Source: Hymenobacter cheonanensis (lineage in GTDB: Bacteria > Bacteroidota > Bacteroidia > Cytophagales > Hymenobacteraceae). From it: DNA of 64,000 nucleotides. A program made the position numbers and the translations under genes. Numbering within the stretch: position 1 is the stretch's first letter; every line of letters begins with the position of its first letter. This document shows, in pieces, positions 34,202 to 42,369 of this stretch. The stretch is from the NCBI RefSeq assembly GCF_030581075.1, contig NZ_JAUQSW010000005.1, positions 62,001 through 126,000 on the forward strand, in the 5' to 3' direction. Below the pieces are notes generated by a model. That model was given only the letters and a program-made list of their open reading frames with translations, made no database searches and was not told the DNA's origin.

Positions 34202-34462
34202 ATGAAAAAGAACAAGAAAAAGAAAGCTGCCAAGAAAGCCGCCCTGCTCGGCGGCACCGCCAAGTCGCTCAGGAAGCTGAGTAAAAACAGTGTGGGCAAG
34301 CTCAGCACCACTCAAAAAGTATTGGCCGGCGCCACGCTGGGCGTGCTAGGGGTGCGCTACTTAGTGAAAAAGCTGGGCAAGCCCAAGGCTACCACGGCCG
34401 AAGCCGACTACGCCAGCGCGGGCGCCAGCAACGATACCTTTGGTACAGCAGCCAGTGAGTAG
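34202..34462 (+). CDS. Small single-pass membrane protein (paralogue 2)
   Basis: 86-aa protein beginning MKKNKKKKAAKKAALLGGTA, strongly basic, then LSKNSVGKLSTTQKVLAGAT and a hydrophobic helix (LAGATLGVLGVRYLV), ending in an acidic, Ala/Ser/Thr-rich tail. It shares the layout and the GKLSTxQKV motif with the gene at 33801-34088. Probably an inner-membrane protein with its basic tail in the cytoplasm; function unknown. Confidence 0.65.
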   Translation: MKKNKKKKAAKKAALLGGTAKSLRKLSKNSVGKLSTTQKVLAGATLGVLGVRYLVKKLGKPKATTAEADYASAGASNDTFGTAASE

Positions 34463-34472
34463 CCTGCAGCGG

Positions 34473-35045
34473 CTACGCTAGCAGCCAGAAGCGCCAGCCT
34501 CCCCAGTAGCGGCTGTACTGCTGCCAGAAGGATTGCATTTCGCTGCTGGGCGGTAAGCCCCGCGGCGCGGCGTAGGCGCTGTAGTTCAGGCTGTCGGTAA
34601 ATACGTGATGCTCCTTGGTTATCAGATTGTAAGTGAAGTAAGAAGTTCTTTCGGCCTTCGCACACAGTATCTCATCAGCTACCTGAAATTTATCGACTTG
34701 CTGAGAGCCAGCCATATCTGACACCGTAAAAGGTACGCTGCCCTCGAAATAAGCATCGGTGCCATTTATCTGCTGCATCTCCTCGCCGTGGCCTAGCGGA
34801 ATGCGCGCTGAATCGCCCAGGCCGTGGTCGCCCCAGTAGGTGCACGAAAACAGAAACAGCGCCGCATAAGCCACCACAAAGCTGCGCCGCCAAAGCCGCC
34901 ACCCCTGGCGGCTGGCCCATAACCAAGCTAGGTTTGCCGGCCAAGTGTTGGCCAGCCAGGCTAGCCCGCACGCCAGGGCAGCGTAGAAGCTGGCCTGAAT
35001 AGCAATTTTGACCAGGGTAAAAACGAAGCCGAATAAGTATTCCAT
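34473..35045 (-). CDS. Membrane protein, unknown function
   Basis: 190-aa protein with three to four hydrophobic segments in its first half (YLFGFVFTLVKIAIQASFYA; SFVVAYAALFLFSCTYW). The remainder is soluble, containing YFEGSVPFTVSDMAGSQQVD and YFTYNLITKEHHVFTDSLNY, likely facing the periplasm. No family or catalytic motif is recognised. It converges with the upstream plus-strand gene (10-nt gap). Confidence 0.65.
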   Translation of the reverse strand: MEYLFGFVFTLVKIAIQASFYAALACGLAWLANTWPANLAWLWASRQGWRLWRRSFVVAYAALFLFSCTYWGDHGLGDSARIPLGHGEEMQQINGTDAYFEGSVPFTVSDMAGSQQVDKFQVADEILCAKAERTSYFTYNLITKEHHVFTDSLNYSAYAAPRGLPPSSEMQSFWQQYSRYWGGWRFWLLA

Positions 35046-35090
35046 AAAAGCCGAACCGGCGCTGCCCGATTGCCCGGCTAAGTACCGACC

Positions 35091-35143
35091 AAAACTAAAA
35101 AAGCGTCGGCCACCCCACGGGTGGCCGACGCTTTTTTAGTTTT
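35091..35143. terminator. Perfect 24-bp bidirectional terminator hairpin
   Basis: Arms 35091-35114 and 35120-35143 are exactly complementary (core AAGCGTCGGCCACC) with a 5-nt loop and T-runs on both strands. It ends the cold-shock gene (minus strand, 35165) and precedes the next minus gene. Confidence 0.9.
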
Positions 35144-35164
35144 GGCTGGGCTGGCAGCGAAGCG

Positions 35165-35623
35165 CTAGGCGCTCATCTTTACGCGCACGGCGGTCGGGCC
35201 TTTCATGCCCGGCTCTACCTCAAACGTTACTTTGTTGCCTTCAAGCAGCGTGAGGCCCCCGAGGGCGTTGGCGTGCACGAAAATGCTTTCCTGGCTCACG
35301 GCATCCTTAATGAAGCCGTAGCCCTTCGACGAGTTGAAGAACGTAACCGTGCCGGTGCGCTGGGTATCTTCCGGCTCGCGGTCTTCCTGCTTGGGCACCC
35401 CAATCTGGATGTCCTCCAGGTTGATTTCCTTTTTCTTTTTAGTAGGGTCGGGCGGCGTGGTGGTGATGTTGCCGTTCTCATCGACGTAGGCCAGCATCTC
35501 TTCCAGGCTGGAATCCTTCTTGTTGGCTTGGCGCTCTTCGCGGCGCTCAGCTTTCTCCTGCTGCTTTTTCAGCCGCTTTTTTTCGTTTTCTTTCTTGCTG
35601 AAACTCTCTTGCGCTCTGGCCAT
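35165..35623 (-). CDS. Cold-shock-domain protein with basic N-terminal extension
   Basis: 152-aa nucleic-acid-binding protein. Residues 1-80 are highly charged (KKENEKKRLKKQQEKAERRE) and probably helical or disordered. The C-terminal cold-shock domain (about 85-152) has RTGTVTFFNSSKGYGFIKD (RNP1) and SIFVHANALGG (RNP2), followed by EGNKVTFEVEPGMKGPTAVRV. Likely an RNA chaperone or single-stranded-nucleic-acid binder. It is a single-gene unit between terminators. Confidence 0.93.
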   Translation of the reverse strand: MARAQESFSKKENEKKRLKKQQEKAERREERQANKKDSSLEEMLAYVDENGNITTTPPDPTKKKKEINLEDIQIGVPKQEDREPEDTQRTGTVTFFNSSKGYGFIKDAVSQESIFVHANALGGLTLLEGNKVTFEVEPGMKGPTAVRVKMSA

Positions 35624-35722
35624 AGGGGGTTGATAGGGTATTCGGCTGCTGCCGGCGTGAAACCAGCACCGGGCGGCAACGGACTATTGTAGAACCACCT
35701 TGCACCGGAATAAGTCCCGAAT

Positions 35723-36331
35723 TTACTCCTTATTTTCTGAAAAACTGCTGACCTCCCGGCTAGCCCCGGCCGGCAGGCCCGCGAGCAGCACCTCGCCCAC
35801 GCGCACGCGCACCAGCCGCAGGGTCGGAAAACCCACAGCGGCCGTCATTTTGCGCACCTGCCGGAACTTGCCTTCCGTCACGACGATGGCCACCCAGCTC
35901 GTGGGCCCGTGGCGGTCGTCGCGAATGCGCCGGCCCCGCGGCGGCAGGTCGGGCACTTCTGCCAGCAGGCGCGCCTGGCAGGGCAGGGTGCGGTAGGGTG
36001 TGCCCTGAATGCTGATGTCGACGCCCGTTTGCAGGCTAGTCAGCGCCTCGGGCGTGAGCAAGCCATCAACCTGGGCGTAGTATTCCTTCTCCACGTGGCG
36101 GCTGCGCACCTGCTCGCTCACGCGGCCATCGGTGGTAAGCAGCAGCAGGCCCTCGCTGTCCTCATCGAGCCGCCCGATGGCCATGGTGCCGGCCGGAAAA
36201 TCACCAAGCTCGCCCAGAAAGTGCTTCTTTTTCACCTCCTTGGCAAACTCGCTGGTAAACTGGCTGAGGTAGCCCCAGGGCTTGTGCAGCACAAAGTGGC
36301 GGTGGGCGGGCGGGTCGGTAGCTAGGGGCAT
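35723..36331 (-). CDS. Pseudouridine synthase, RsuA/RluE family
   Basis: 202-aa enzyme that converts uridine to pseudouridine in rRNA. HFVLHKPWGYLSQFTSE (RNA-binding start), catalytic D56 in GRLDEDSEGLLLLTTDG, GKFRQVRKMTAAVGFPTLRL and RVRVGEVLLAGLPAG are the RsuA/RluB/E/F motifs. The S4 domain of RluB/F is missing, as in RluE (23S rRNA position 2457 in E. coli), which supports an RluE-like role. ATG at 36331 used; an extension to 36451 is not supported. It is followed by an SGNH-like gene 31 nt upstream on the same strand. Confidence 0.92.
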   Translation of the reverse strand: MPLATDPPAHRHFVLHKPWGYLSQFTSEFAKEVKKKHFLGELGDFPAGTMAIGRLDEDSEGLLLLTTDGRVSEQVRSRHVEKEYYAQVDGLLTPEALTSLQTGVDISIQGTPYRTLPCQARLLAEVPDLPPRGRRIRDDRHGPTSWVAIVVTEGKFRQVRKMTAAVGFPTLRLVRVRVGEVLLAGLPAGASREVSSFSENKE

Positions 36332-36362
36332 GGCCGGCAAAAATACGGCCCCGGGCCGCCGG

Positions 36363-37106
36363 CTACAGCAGCGCGTCGAGGTTGGCCAGCACGGCGGTGG
36401 CCAGGCCATAGGCCAGTACCTGGTGCGCGCGCCGGTTGAGGTGGCTGGCATCGACGAAAAGCTGCTGGCTAGGGCGCAGCAGGCGGTGCGAATCGAGCCA
36501 GTGGCAATTGGCGCGGGCCACTAGCCGGCGGCGCAGCAGCCAGCCGCCCACCCGCCGCACGGCGTTTTGGGTGGGGTGCAGGCTCGGGAAGGGAGACAGA
36601 AAAATGAAGCTGGTGCCTGGATGCCGCCGAATGCAGGCATTGAGGGCCCAAAAGCTGCGCCGGTGCGCCGGCGAGAGCAGCCACAGCAGCGTTGTAAGCA
36701 GGCTGAGGCCGCCCACCCGCAGCCAGTGCCGCACCTGGGCCGCCGGCAAAGGCCAGGCGCTGGCCGCGGCCGCCGGGGGCGCCGTAGGTTTGGGCGGCTT
36801 CGTCGTGTGGCCGGCCCCGGCTGGCTCTGGCGGCTGCGGCCAAAGCACCGCGCGCAGCTGCCGCAGCAAGGGCCGGAAGCTGTCGGCAAACTCATGGTTG
36901 CCAAGCTGCAACACCACGTGCGTAGGCTGTAGCTGGTCGATAAGCCGCAGGTGCTCGGGCAGGCGCGTAAATTTCAGGTGCGCCACCTGCCCCACGAGCT
37001 GGCCCCCTAGCAGCTCGTTCAGCTGCGCTGGAAAGGCCTGGCTGTGCCCAATGGGGTAGCCGGCCACGTGGCAGCCGCCCAACACAACTAGCGCTACAGG
37101 TTTCAT
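36363..37106 (-). CDS. SGNH-hydrolase-like protein lacking the block-I serine
   Basis: 247-aa protein with the layout of SGNH/GDSL hydrolases: block I position reads VLGGCHVAGYPIG where GDSxS is expected, block III is LQLGNHEFADSF, and the C-terminal D-x2-H motif is FVDASHLNRRAHQVL. The Ser nucleophile appears replaced by Cys/His. A short helical segment (HWLRVGGLSLLTTLLWLL) and Pro/Ala-rich insertion lie in the middle. It could be a cysteine variant or inactive. It precedes the pseudouridine synthase gene on the same strand. Confidence 0.6.
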   Translation of the reverse strand: MKPVALVVLGGCHVAGYPIGHSQAFPAQLNELLGGQLVGQVAHLKFTRLPEHLRLIDQLQPTHVVLQLGNHEFADSFRPLLRQLRAVLWPQPPEPAGAGHTTKPPKPTAPPAAAASAWPLPAAQVRHWLRVGGLSLLTTLLWLLSPAHRRSFWALNACIRRHPGTSFIFLSPFPSLHPTQNAVRRVGGWLLRRRLVARANCHWLDSHRLLRPSQQLFVDASHLNRRAHQVLAYGLATAVLANLDALL

Positions 37107-37326
37107 GGGTGCCAGGCGGGTAAGTAGGGTACTTAGAAGCCGCCCGGCGCCCGGCGTTTAAGCGCGTGCCAGAAAAAAATGTTAAAAGGTAATATTTGCT
37201 TGGTTGTGAAGTATTGATGAGCCATGCAACGGGCTAGCCGGCGCATGGCCGCCGCGCCAGAGCCAACCTCTTAGCTTACCTGCCGTTAGGATAAGTCATT
37301 TAATTTTCTGAAGCCTTACCTTTTCC

Positions 37327-38196
37327 ATGTCTGATAAACCCACCATTTTCCCGCCCCAGCACCAGGACGCGGGCGCCGGCAAGCCCGGCCTCGAATACAA
37401 GATGACCCCCGAGCCCGAATACATTCGCGAAGGCTACAAGGGGGCCGATAAGCTCAAGGGCAAAGCGGCCCTCATCACGGGCGGCGACTCGGGCATCGGG
37501 CGGGCCGTGGCCGTGCACTTTGCCCGCGAAGGCGCCGACGTGGCCATCGTGTACTTCCCTACCGAGCAGCAGGATGCCGAAAAAGTGCAGCAGCTGGTGC
37601 AGGCCGAAGGCCGCCGCTGCCTGCTGCTGCCCGGCGACCTGAAAGTGTCCGCCTTCTGCGACGAAGTGGTGGCCCGCACCGTGGCCGAGTACGGCCAGCT
37701 CGATGTTGTGGTGAACAACGCCGCCGAGCAAAACTGGCACGACACCATCGAGGAGATTACCGACGATGAGCTTGATAGCATCTTCAACCTCAACATCATC
37801 GCGCAGTTCCGCATTGTGCGCTCGGCCCTGAAGCACCTCAAAGAGGGCGCGGCCATCATCAATACCACCTCGGTAAACGCTTATAAGGGCAACGAGGCGC
37901 TGCTCGACTACACCTCGACCAAGGGCGCTATTGAGGCCTTCACCAGGGCCTTGTCGCTGCAGCTTATCAAGAAAGGCATTCGGGTAAACTCGGTAGCGCC
38001 GGGCCCCATCTGGACGCCGTTTGTGACGGGCGTGGGCTTGCTCAAGCTGCCGCTTTTTGGCCACGATGTGCCCATGGGCCGCGCCGGCCAGCCCTCCGAG
38101 GTGGCGCCCGCCTACGTGTTCCTGGCTTCGGAAGACGCCTCGTACTTCTCGGGCCAGACGCTGCACCCCAACGGGGGCTCGGTAGTGAACGCCTAG
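37327..38196 (+). CDS. SDR-family NAD(P)-dependent oxidoreductase
   Basis: 289-aa short-chain dehydrogenase with an N-terminal extension (MSDKPTIFPPQHQDAGAGKP), as in general-stress SDRs of the YhdF/YhxC type. Cofactor motif GGDSGIGRAVAVHFAREGA (about residues 52-70), NNAAEQNW, the active-site triad with INTTS, Tyr195 and Lys199 in DYTSTKGA, and NSVAPGPIWTPF, with the tetrameric C-terminus SGQTLHPNGGSVVNA. Substrate is unknown; homologues are glucose/ribitol-type oxidoreductases and are often induced by salt or desiccation stress. Confidence 0.92.
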   Translation: MSDKPTIFPPQHQDAGAGKPGLEYKMTPEPEYIREGYKGADKLKGKAALITGGDSGIGRAVAVHFAREGADVAIVYFPTEQQDAEKVQQLVQAEGRRCLLLPGDLKVSAFCDEVVARTVAEYGQLDVVVNNAAEQNWHDTIEEITDDELDSIFNLNIIAQFRIVRSALKHLKEGAAIINTTSVNAYKGNEALLDYTSTKGAIEAFTRALSLQLIKKGIRVNSVAPGPIWTPFVTGVGLLKLPLFGHDVPMGRAGQPSEVAPAYVFLASEDASYFSGQTLHPNGGSVVNA

Positions 38197-38320
38197 CTAG
38201 GCGCTTGCAGTAAAATAGTAGATGCCAGCTCTTTACATAGGGGCTGGCAACTACGTTTTCAACCCGGCCGTATTACGGCAAAACCAGGCGACAAGCCGCA
38301 CCTTACTTGCTCTTAAACTC

Positions 38321-38989
38321 ATGAAATCCAACCTCCTTCTGCTGGCTACGGCCGCTACGGTTGCCCTAGCCTCCTGCTCGCAGGAAAAGAAGACCGAAAC
38401 CACCGAAACGACGACCGTGCCCGGCGGCACGGCTGAAACTACTACTACCACCACTACGGACACCACCAGCTACCGCAGCAGCGCCGACCAGCTGGCCAAC
38501 CAGGTAGCCACCGACGTGCGCGCTACCGATGCCGCTACCAAGGCCCGCCTCCAGCAGATTTACTACAGCCGTGGCCGCGCCCTGCGCGACCTCGACGCCC
38601 GCACCGATACCGTGGGCCGCTACGCCGCCGTGCGCAACCTCAACGACATGACCACCCGCGAGGTGAAAACCGTGGTGACGGACCCCGCCGCCTACAGCAC
38701 CTACACCGCCAACCAGGGCAACTACTACGCCGGCCCCTACACGGCCGCTACCACCACCACCACGACCACCACTACTACCGCCGCCCGCCCCGGCGTGCGC
38801 GCCAGCGTAAGCCAGGGCACGGCCGTGAAAAAGCTTGAGAACAAAGACGATAGCCACAAGGTGAAATACGAAAATGGCGGTAAAATCAAGCGCCACGACG
38901 ATGGCTCGGTGAAAATCAAGCGCGCCGACGGCACCAAGATTAAAATTGACGAGAACGGTCACCGCACCGTGAAAAAAGGCTTGTTTTAA
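38321..38989 (+). CDS. Putative lipoprotein with Thr-rich linkers and basic C-terminus
   Basis: 222-aa lipoprotein: signal MKSNLLLLATAATVALASCS (Cys about 19), Glu/Thr-rich region, a helical domain (RLQQIYYSRGRALRDLDART) followed by a Thr-rich linker and a basic, repetitive C-terminus (KIKRHDDGSVKIKRADGTKI) that could bind nucleic acid or acidic polymer. Poly-Thr tracts (ACC repeats) encode TTTTTT-type linkers. It ends in a terminator. Function is unknown. Confidence 0.75.
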   Translation: MKSNLLLLATAATVALASCSQEKKTETTETTTVPGGTAETTTTTTTDTTSYRSSADQLANQVATDVRATDAATKARLQQIYYSRGRALRDLDARTDTVGRYAAVRNLNDMTTREVKTVVTDPAAYSTYTANQGNYYAGPYTAATTTTTTTTTTAARPGVRASVSQGTAVKKLENKDDSHKVKYENGGKIKRHDDGSVKIKRADGTKIKIDENGHRTVKKGLF

Positions 38990-39009
38990 GCCACTCGCTT
39001 CTTCCGTAG

Positions 39010-39044
39010 AAAGGCCCGCTTCCAGCTCGGAGGCGGGCCTTTTT
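39010..39044 (+). terminator. Terminator of the preceding lipoprotein gene
   Basis: Stem AAAGGCCCGC/GCGGGCCTTT (39010-39019, 39033-39042) followed by further T, 21 nt past the stop. Confidence 0.8.
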
Positions 39045-39196
39045 GTGCTCAATGCCCTTGAAAATCCCGGCCGGAGAAAGCGGCGGCTTAAACAGTCCGT
39101 CAGGCCGCGCCTAATGTGCAATACATTGCTGTATCTTTCAACTCCTCAACCGGATAGGCCGGATGTATTGCCAGCCGTCGCGGCCTTTTCCACCCC

Positions 39197-40654
39197 ATGT
39201 CTGCACTTGCCCCTAGCCCCGCCGCGCCCTCGGTAGCCCCCGACAGCCCCAACCGCTTCGCCGCCGAGTTTGCGGCCCTGCGGGCCAATGCACCCGCGCT
39301 GCGGGCCGAGGGCGCGGCGGCGCGGCGGCAGCGGCTGGCCCGGCTGGCCGATTGGCTGCTGGCCAACCGCCTGGCCATTCAGCAGGCTTTGTATCAAGAT
39401 TTTAAAAAGCCGCCCGAGGAAACCGACCTCACCGAAATCTGGCCCTCGCTCACCGAGCTGCGACACACGGGCCGCCAGCTCAAAAAGTGGCTGGCCCCGC
39501 GGGCCGTGGGCACCCCGCTGGCCCTGGTGGGTGCCCGGGGCTGGGTGCAGCCCGAGCCCAAGGGCGTGGTGCTCATTATCGCGCCCTGGAACTACCCGTT
39601 TTACCTGGCCCTCGACCCGCTGGCCTCGGCCATTGCGGCCGGCAACGCCGTGGTGGTGAAGCCCGCCGAGCAAACGCCCGCTACCTCGGCCCTGCTGCGC
39701 CGCTTGGCCGAGGAGCTGTTTCGGCCCGATGAGGTGCTGGTGCTGGAAGGCGGCAAGGAGGTGGCCGGCGAGCTGCTGCGCCTGCCCTGGAACCACATTT
39801 TCTTCACCGGCTCGCCGCAGATTGGCAAAATTGTGATGCGCGCCGCCGCCGAGCACCTTAGCGGCATTACGCTGGAGCTAGGGGGCAAAAGCCCGGTGAT
39901 AGTGGACGAAACGGCCAACCTGCGCGACGCGGCCGAGAAAATAGTGTGGGGCAAGTTCTTGAATGCCGGCCAAACCTGCGTGGCGCCCGACTACCTGCTG
40001 GTGCACGCCAGCGTGCACGAGGCGCTGCTAGCCGAGCTGCAACGAGCCATTCACAACTACTACGGGCCCGATAATGAGGCTATTAAAGCGTCAGGTTCCT
40101 TCGCCCGCATTGTTAATACCCACCACTTTGCCCGCCTGGCCGCGCTGCTCGAAGATGCCCAGGCGCGCGGCGCCACCGTGGCCCAGGGCGGCAGCCTCGA
40201 CGAGCACCAGCTGTACTTCGAGCCCACCATCCTGACCCAGGTGCCGGCCGGCGCGGCCGTGCTCGAAGAAGAAATATTTGGCCCGCTGCTGCCGGTGCTC
40301 ACCTTCGAGCGCCTGCCCGAGGCGGCGGCCTACGTGAATGCCCGCCTGCCGCCGCTGGCGCAGTACGTGTTCACGGCTAGCCCCGCCAACCGCCGCTACC
40401 TGCTCGATACGGTGGCCGCCGGCGGCGCGGCGGTGAACGAGACGATTATTCAGCTCGCGCACCCCGACTTGCCCTTTGGCGGGGTGGGCAACAGCGGCCT
40501 GGGCAAGGCCCACGGCCACGCGGGCTTTCTGGCGTTCAGCAACGAGAAGGCGGTGTTGCAGCAGCGGGTGGGCCTCACCGGCATCAAGCAGTTTTACCCG
40601 CCCTACACCGGGCGGGTGCGCCGCCTGCTAGGCCTGCTGCTGAAGTACTTGTAG
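39197..40654 (+). CDS. Aldehyde dehydrogenase (class 3-like)
   Basis: 485-aa NAD(P)-dependent aldehyde dehydrogenase. LIIAPWNYPFYLALDPLASA, GNAVVVKPAEQTPATSALL, FFTGSPQIGKIVMRAAAEH, catalytic Glu in LELGGKSPVIVDE (about 227) and catalytic Cys in NAGQTCVAPDY (C261), then PFGGVGNSGLGKAHGHAGF. The shorter length and the C-terminal tail (GLTGIKQFYPPYTGRVRRLL) match class 3 and fatty-aldehyde dehydrogenases, which often act at membranes. Substrate specificity is not determined. Confidence 0.95.
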   Translation: MSALAPSPAAPSVAPDSPNRFAAEFAALRANAPALRAEGAAARRQRLARLADWLLANRLAIQQALYQDFKKPPEETDLTEIWPSLTELRHTGRQLKKWLAPRAVGTPLALVGARGWVQPEPKGVVLIIAPWNYPFYLALDPLASAIAAGNAVVVKPAEQTPATSALLRRLAEELFRPDEVLVLEGGKEVAGELLRLPWNHIFFTGSPQIGKIVMRAAAEHLSGITLELGGKSPVIVDETANLRDAAEKIVWGKFLNAGQTCVAPDYLLVHASVHEALLAELQRAIHNYYGPDNEAIKASGSFARIVNTHHFARLAALLEDAQARGATVAQGGSLDEHQLYFEPTILTQVPAGAAVLEEEIFGPLLPVLTFERLPEAAAYVNARLPPLAQYVFTASPANRRYLLDTVAAGGAAVNETIIQLAHPDLPFGGVGNSGLGKAHGHAGFLAFSNEKAVLQQRVGLTGIKQFYPPYTGRVRRLLGLLLKYL

Positions 40655-40799
40655 CCGCTGGCCGGGCAATAGCCGGGGCGCTGCCAGGCCGGGCAGAAGT
40701 GGTTGGCCAGCAACCGTTTTGTTACTGGCCCCCGCGGGCTCGCAGCGTCCGTAGTTGCGGGTACGCAGCCGCTAGGGTCAGGCTGGTGGCCTGGCCGTG

Positions 40800-40807
40800 T
40801 ACATTTG
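40800..40807 (+). promoter_or_regulatory. -7 element of the Uma2 gene
   Basis: TACATTTG matches TAnnTTTG and lies 17 nt before the ATG at 40824. Confidence 0.5.
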
Positions 40808-40823
40808 GAGAAAATTATTCCGC

Positions 40824-41423
40824 ATGGACCAAGCTGCTTCACCCCCGCGCCACTACACGCTGAAAGAATACTTCGCGCTGCAAGAAAAGAGCGCCGTGCG
40901 GCACGAATACCTGGAGGGCGAAGTGTTTGCAGTTGAGGGTAATAGCATTGCGCACAACATTATTAAGGGCAACCTGGTGGCCGCCCTGCGGCCCGAGGCC
41001 CGGCGCCGCGCCTGCCGCGTGCTCGACGAGAGCGTGCTGCTGGTGGTGCGCGCCAACGCCTTTTATACCTACCCCGACGTGCTGGTGACCGGCGACCCCG
41101 CCGACCTGCGCGATGCCTACCTGGTGCGCCACCCGGTGCTGGTGGCGGAAATTCTGTCGTCGGCCACGGCCGAGTACGACCGCACCGAGAAGTTTGCCAA
41201 CTACCAGCAGCTGCCTAGCTTGCGCCACTACGTGCTGGTGTCGCAAACGGCCTGGGTGGTCGAATGGTTTCGGCGCGATGAGGCCGGGCAGTGGGTCTAC
41301 ACTCTGCTCACCACCGCCGAGAGCGTACTCAGAATCCCCGACCTGGGCCTGGTGCTGGCCCTGCGCGACCTCTACGACGACACCGACGTGGCGCCCCGCC
41401 GCGTGCTGCCGAGCCTGGAGTAG
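40824..41423 (+). CDS. Uma2-family putative endonuclease (DUF820)
   Basis: 199-aa protein of the PD-(D/E)XK-like Uma2/DUF820 family, abundant in cyanobacteria and Bacteroidota. It has HYTLKEYFALQEKSAVRHEY, LEGEVFAVEGNSIAHNIIKG, YTYPDVLVTGDP (the conserved PDV aspartate), HPVLVAEILSSATAEYDRTE, KFANYQQLPSLRHYVLVSQT and a C-terminal WVYTLLTTAESVLRIPDL. The D...ExL pattern with a following lysine forms the nuclease core. Cellular role of the family is unclear; they may be mobile or stress-related nucleases. ATG 40824 matches the family start. Confidence 0.9.
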   Translation: MDQAASPPRHYTLKEYFALQEKSAVRHEYLEGEVFAVEGNSIAHNIIKGNLVAALRPEARRRACRVLDESVLLVVRANAFYTYPDVLVTGDPADLRDAYLVRHPVLVAEILSSATAEYDRTEKFANYQQLPSLRHYVLVSQTAWVVEWFRRDEAGQWVYTLLTTAESVLRIPDLGLVLALRDLYDDTDVAPRRVLPSLE

Positions 41424-41473
41424 GCAGCGGGGCAGGCTATCAACCCTTGGCTCGTTCTCAAAAGCAGCCCTGG

Positions 41474-41890
41474 TTAGCGCCTCTGCTGCATCTCAGCCTG
41501 AATCTGGGCCCGCTTCACCTGCATTTCGCGGTAGGAGGTGGGGCCAAGTATCTGGCGCAACTGCTTATCGGACGAGGCATTGATGCGGGCCAGGGCCGCG
41601 TTGAGCTGCGGCGACTGCGCCGGGTACTGCTGGCGCGCGGCGTTTACCTGCTCCACGGTCGAGTTTAGTACCTGGCGGGCGCGGGTGGTCTGGTCGGGGC
41701 GCAGGTGCAGCACGGTCGTCATGGCATCGGCCAGGTCGCGGGCGGCGGTGGGCGGCGTGGGCGAGTCGGTGGTGCGCACGGGCTCAACTACTACGGGCGC
41801 GGCCTCGGGGCGGTGCCGGTGAAAGACGGAGCAGCTGGAAGCCGCCAGGCTAAGCGTGAGGGCGGCAAGAAAGAAGCGGGCAGGTGTCAT
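41474..41890 (-). CDS. Small lipoprotein, Spy/CpxP-like helical body
   Basis: 138-aa protein with lipoprotein signal (LTLSLAASSCS, Cys about 20) and a Pro/Thr-rich linker, then a helical region: MTTVLHLRPDQTTRARQVLN, LNAALARINASSDKQLRQIL and TSYREMQVKRAQIQAEMQQR. The Leu...Gln/Arg periodicity and the LxPxQxxxxxxL pattern resemble Spy/CpxP-type periplasmic proteins. No family is assigned with confidence. It lies beside a second small lipoprotein-like gene on the same strand. Confidence 0.6.
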   Translation of the reverse strand: MTPARFFLAALTLSLAASSCSVFHRHRPEAAPVVVEPVRTTDSPTPPTAARDLADAMTTVLHLRPDQTTRARQVLNSTVEQVNAARQQYPAQSPQLNAALARINASSDKQLRQILGPTSYREMQVKRAQIQAEMQQRR

Positions 41891-41972
41891 GGCGAAAGAA
41901 GGGCGAAAAAGCGCGTTTGCCTACGGTACGCAAAAGCCGCCCACCCGGGTAAAGCCGGCCGGCTAAAACACC

Positions 41973-42323
41973 CTAGCGGTAGCCCCGGGGCGGGCGCCGC
42001 GGATAGCGCAGCGGCAAAACCGACTGGCCTGACTGCCGCAGCCGCTCATACTGCGCCGGGCTTAGCAGCCGGCACTGGGCGGCGTGGGCACTGTCGACGA
42101 TGCGCGCGGCGGCGCGGTTGGCTTCGCCGGCCGGCAGCCCGCGCAGGGCCTGAAACTTGGTATGCACACTGTCGTCGAGGCGCCGCAATTGGCTTACCTG
42201 CTCCACCGTGACGCCCGGCCCTAGCACCCGGTACACATTCTGCGTGCAATTACCAAAAACCAACAGCGCGGCTAGCCCCAGCAGGGCTAGCCGCGCGGCG
42301 GATATTTTAGGTAAGCGTTTCAT
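41973..42323 (-). CDS. Small secreted/lipoprotein-like protein
   Basis: 116-aa protein with a hydrophobic N-terminus (AARLALLGLAALLVFGNCTQ) ending in a plausible lipobox. The rest is helical and charged (VTVEQVSQLRRLDDSVHTKF; SPAQYERLRQSGQSVLPLRY) and Arg/Pro-rich at the end. It shares overall layout with the 41474-41890 protein: lipoprotein signal, short helical domain, Arg-rich tail. Function unknown. ATG at 42323 is preferred over the ATG three codons earlier. Confidence 0.55.
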   Translation of the reverse strand: MKRLPKISAARLALLGLAALLVFGNCTQNVYRVLGPGVTVEQVSQLRRLDDSVHTKFQALRGLPAGEANRAAARIVDSAHAAQCRLLSPAQYERLRQSGQSVLPLRYPRRPPRGYR

Positions 42324-42369
42324 CAGCGGCAAGTTAGCGCCGCTGGCGCTGGTGCGCCGGTTAGGCGGG

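Noticed and set aside
38222-38251. Short inverted repeat TGCCAGC/GCTGGCA after the SDR gene
   Set aside because: Arms are only 7 nt, with no T-run; it could be chance.
38747-38780. ACC-rich tract in the lipoprotein gene at 38321-38989 as a repeat element
   Set aside because: It encodes a Thr linker in frame and is explained by coding function.
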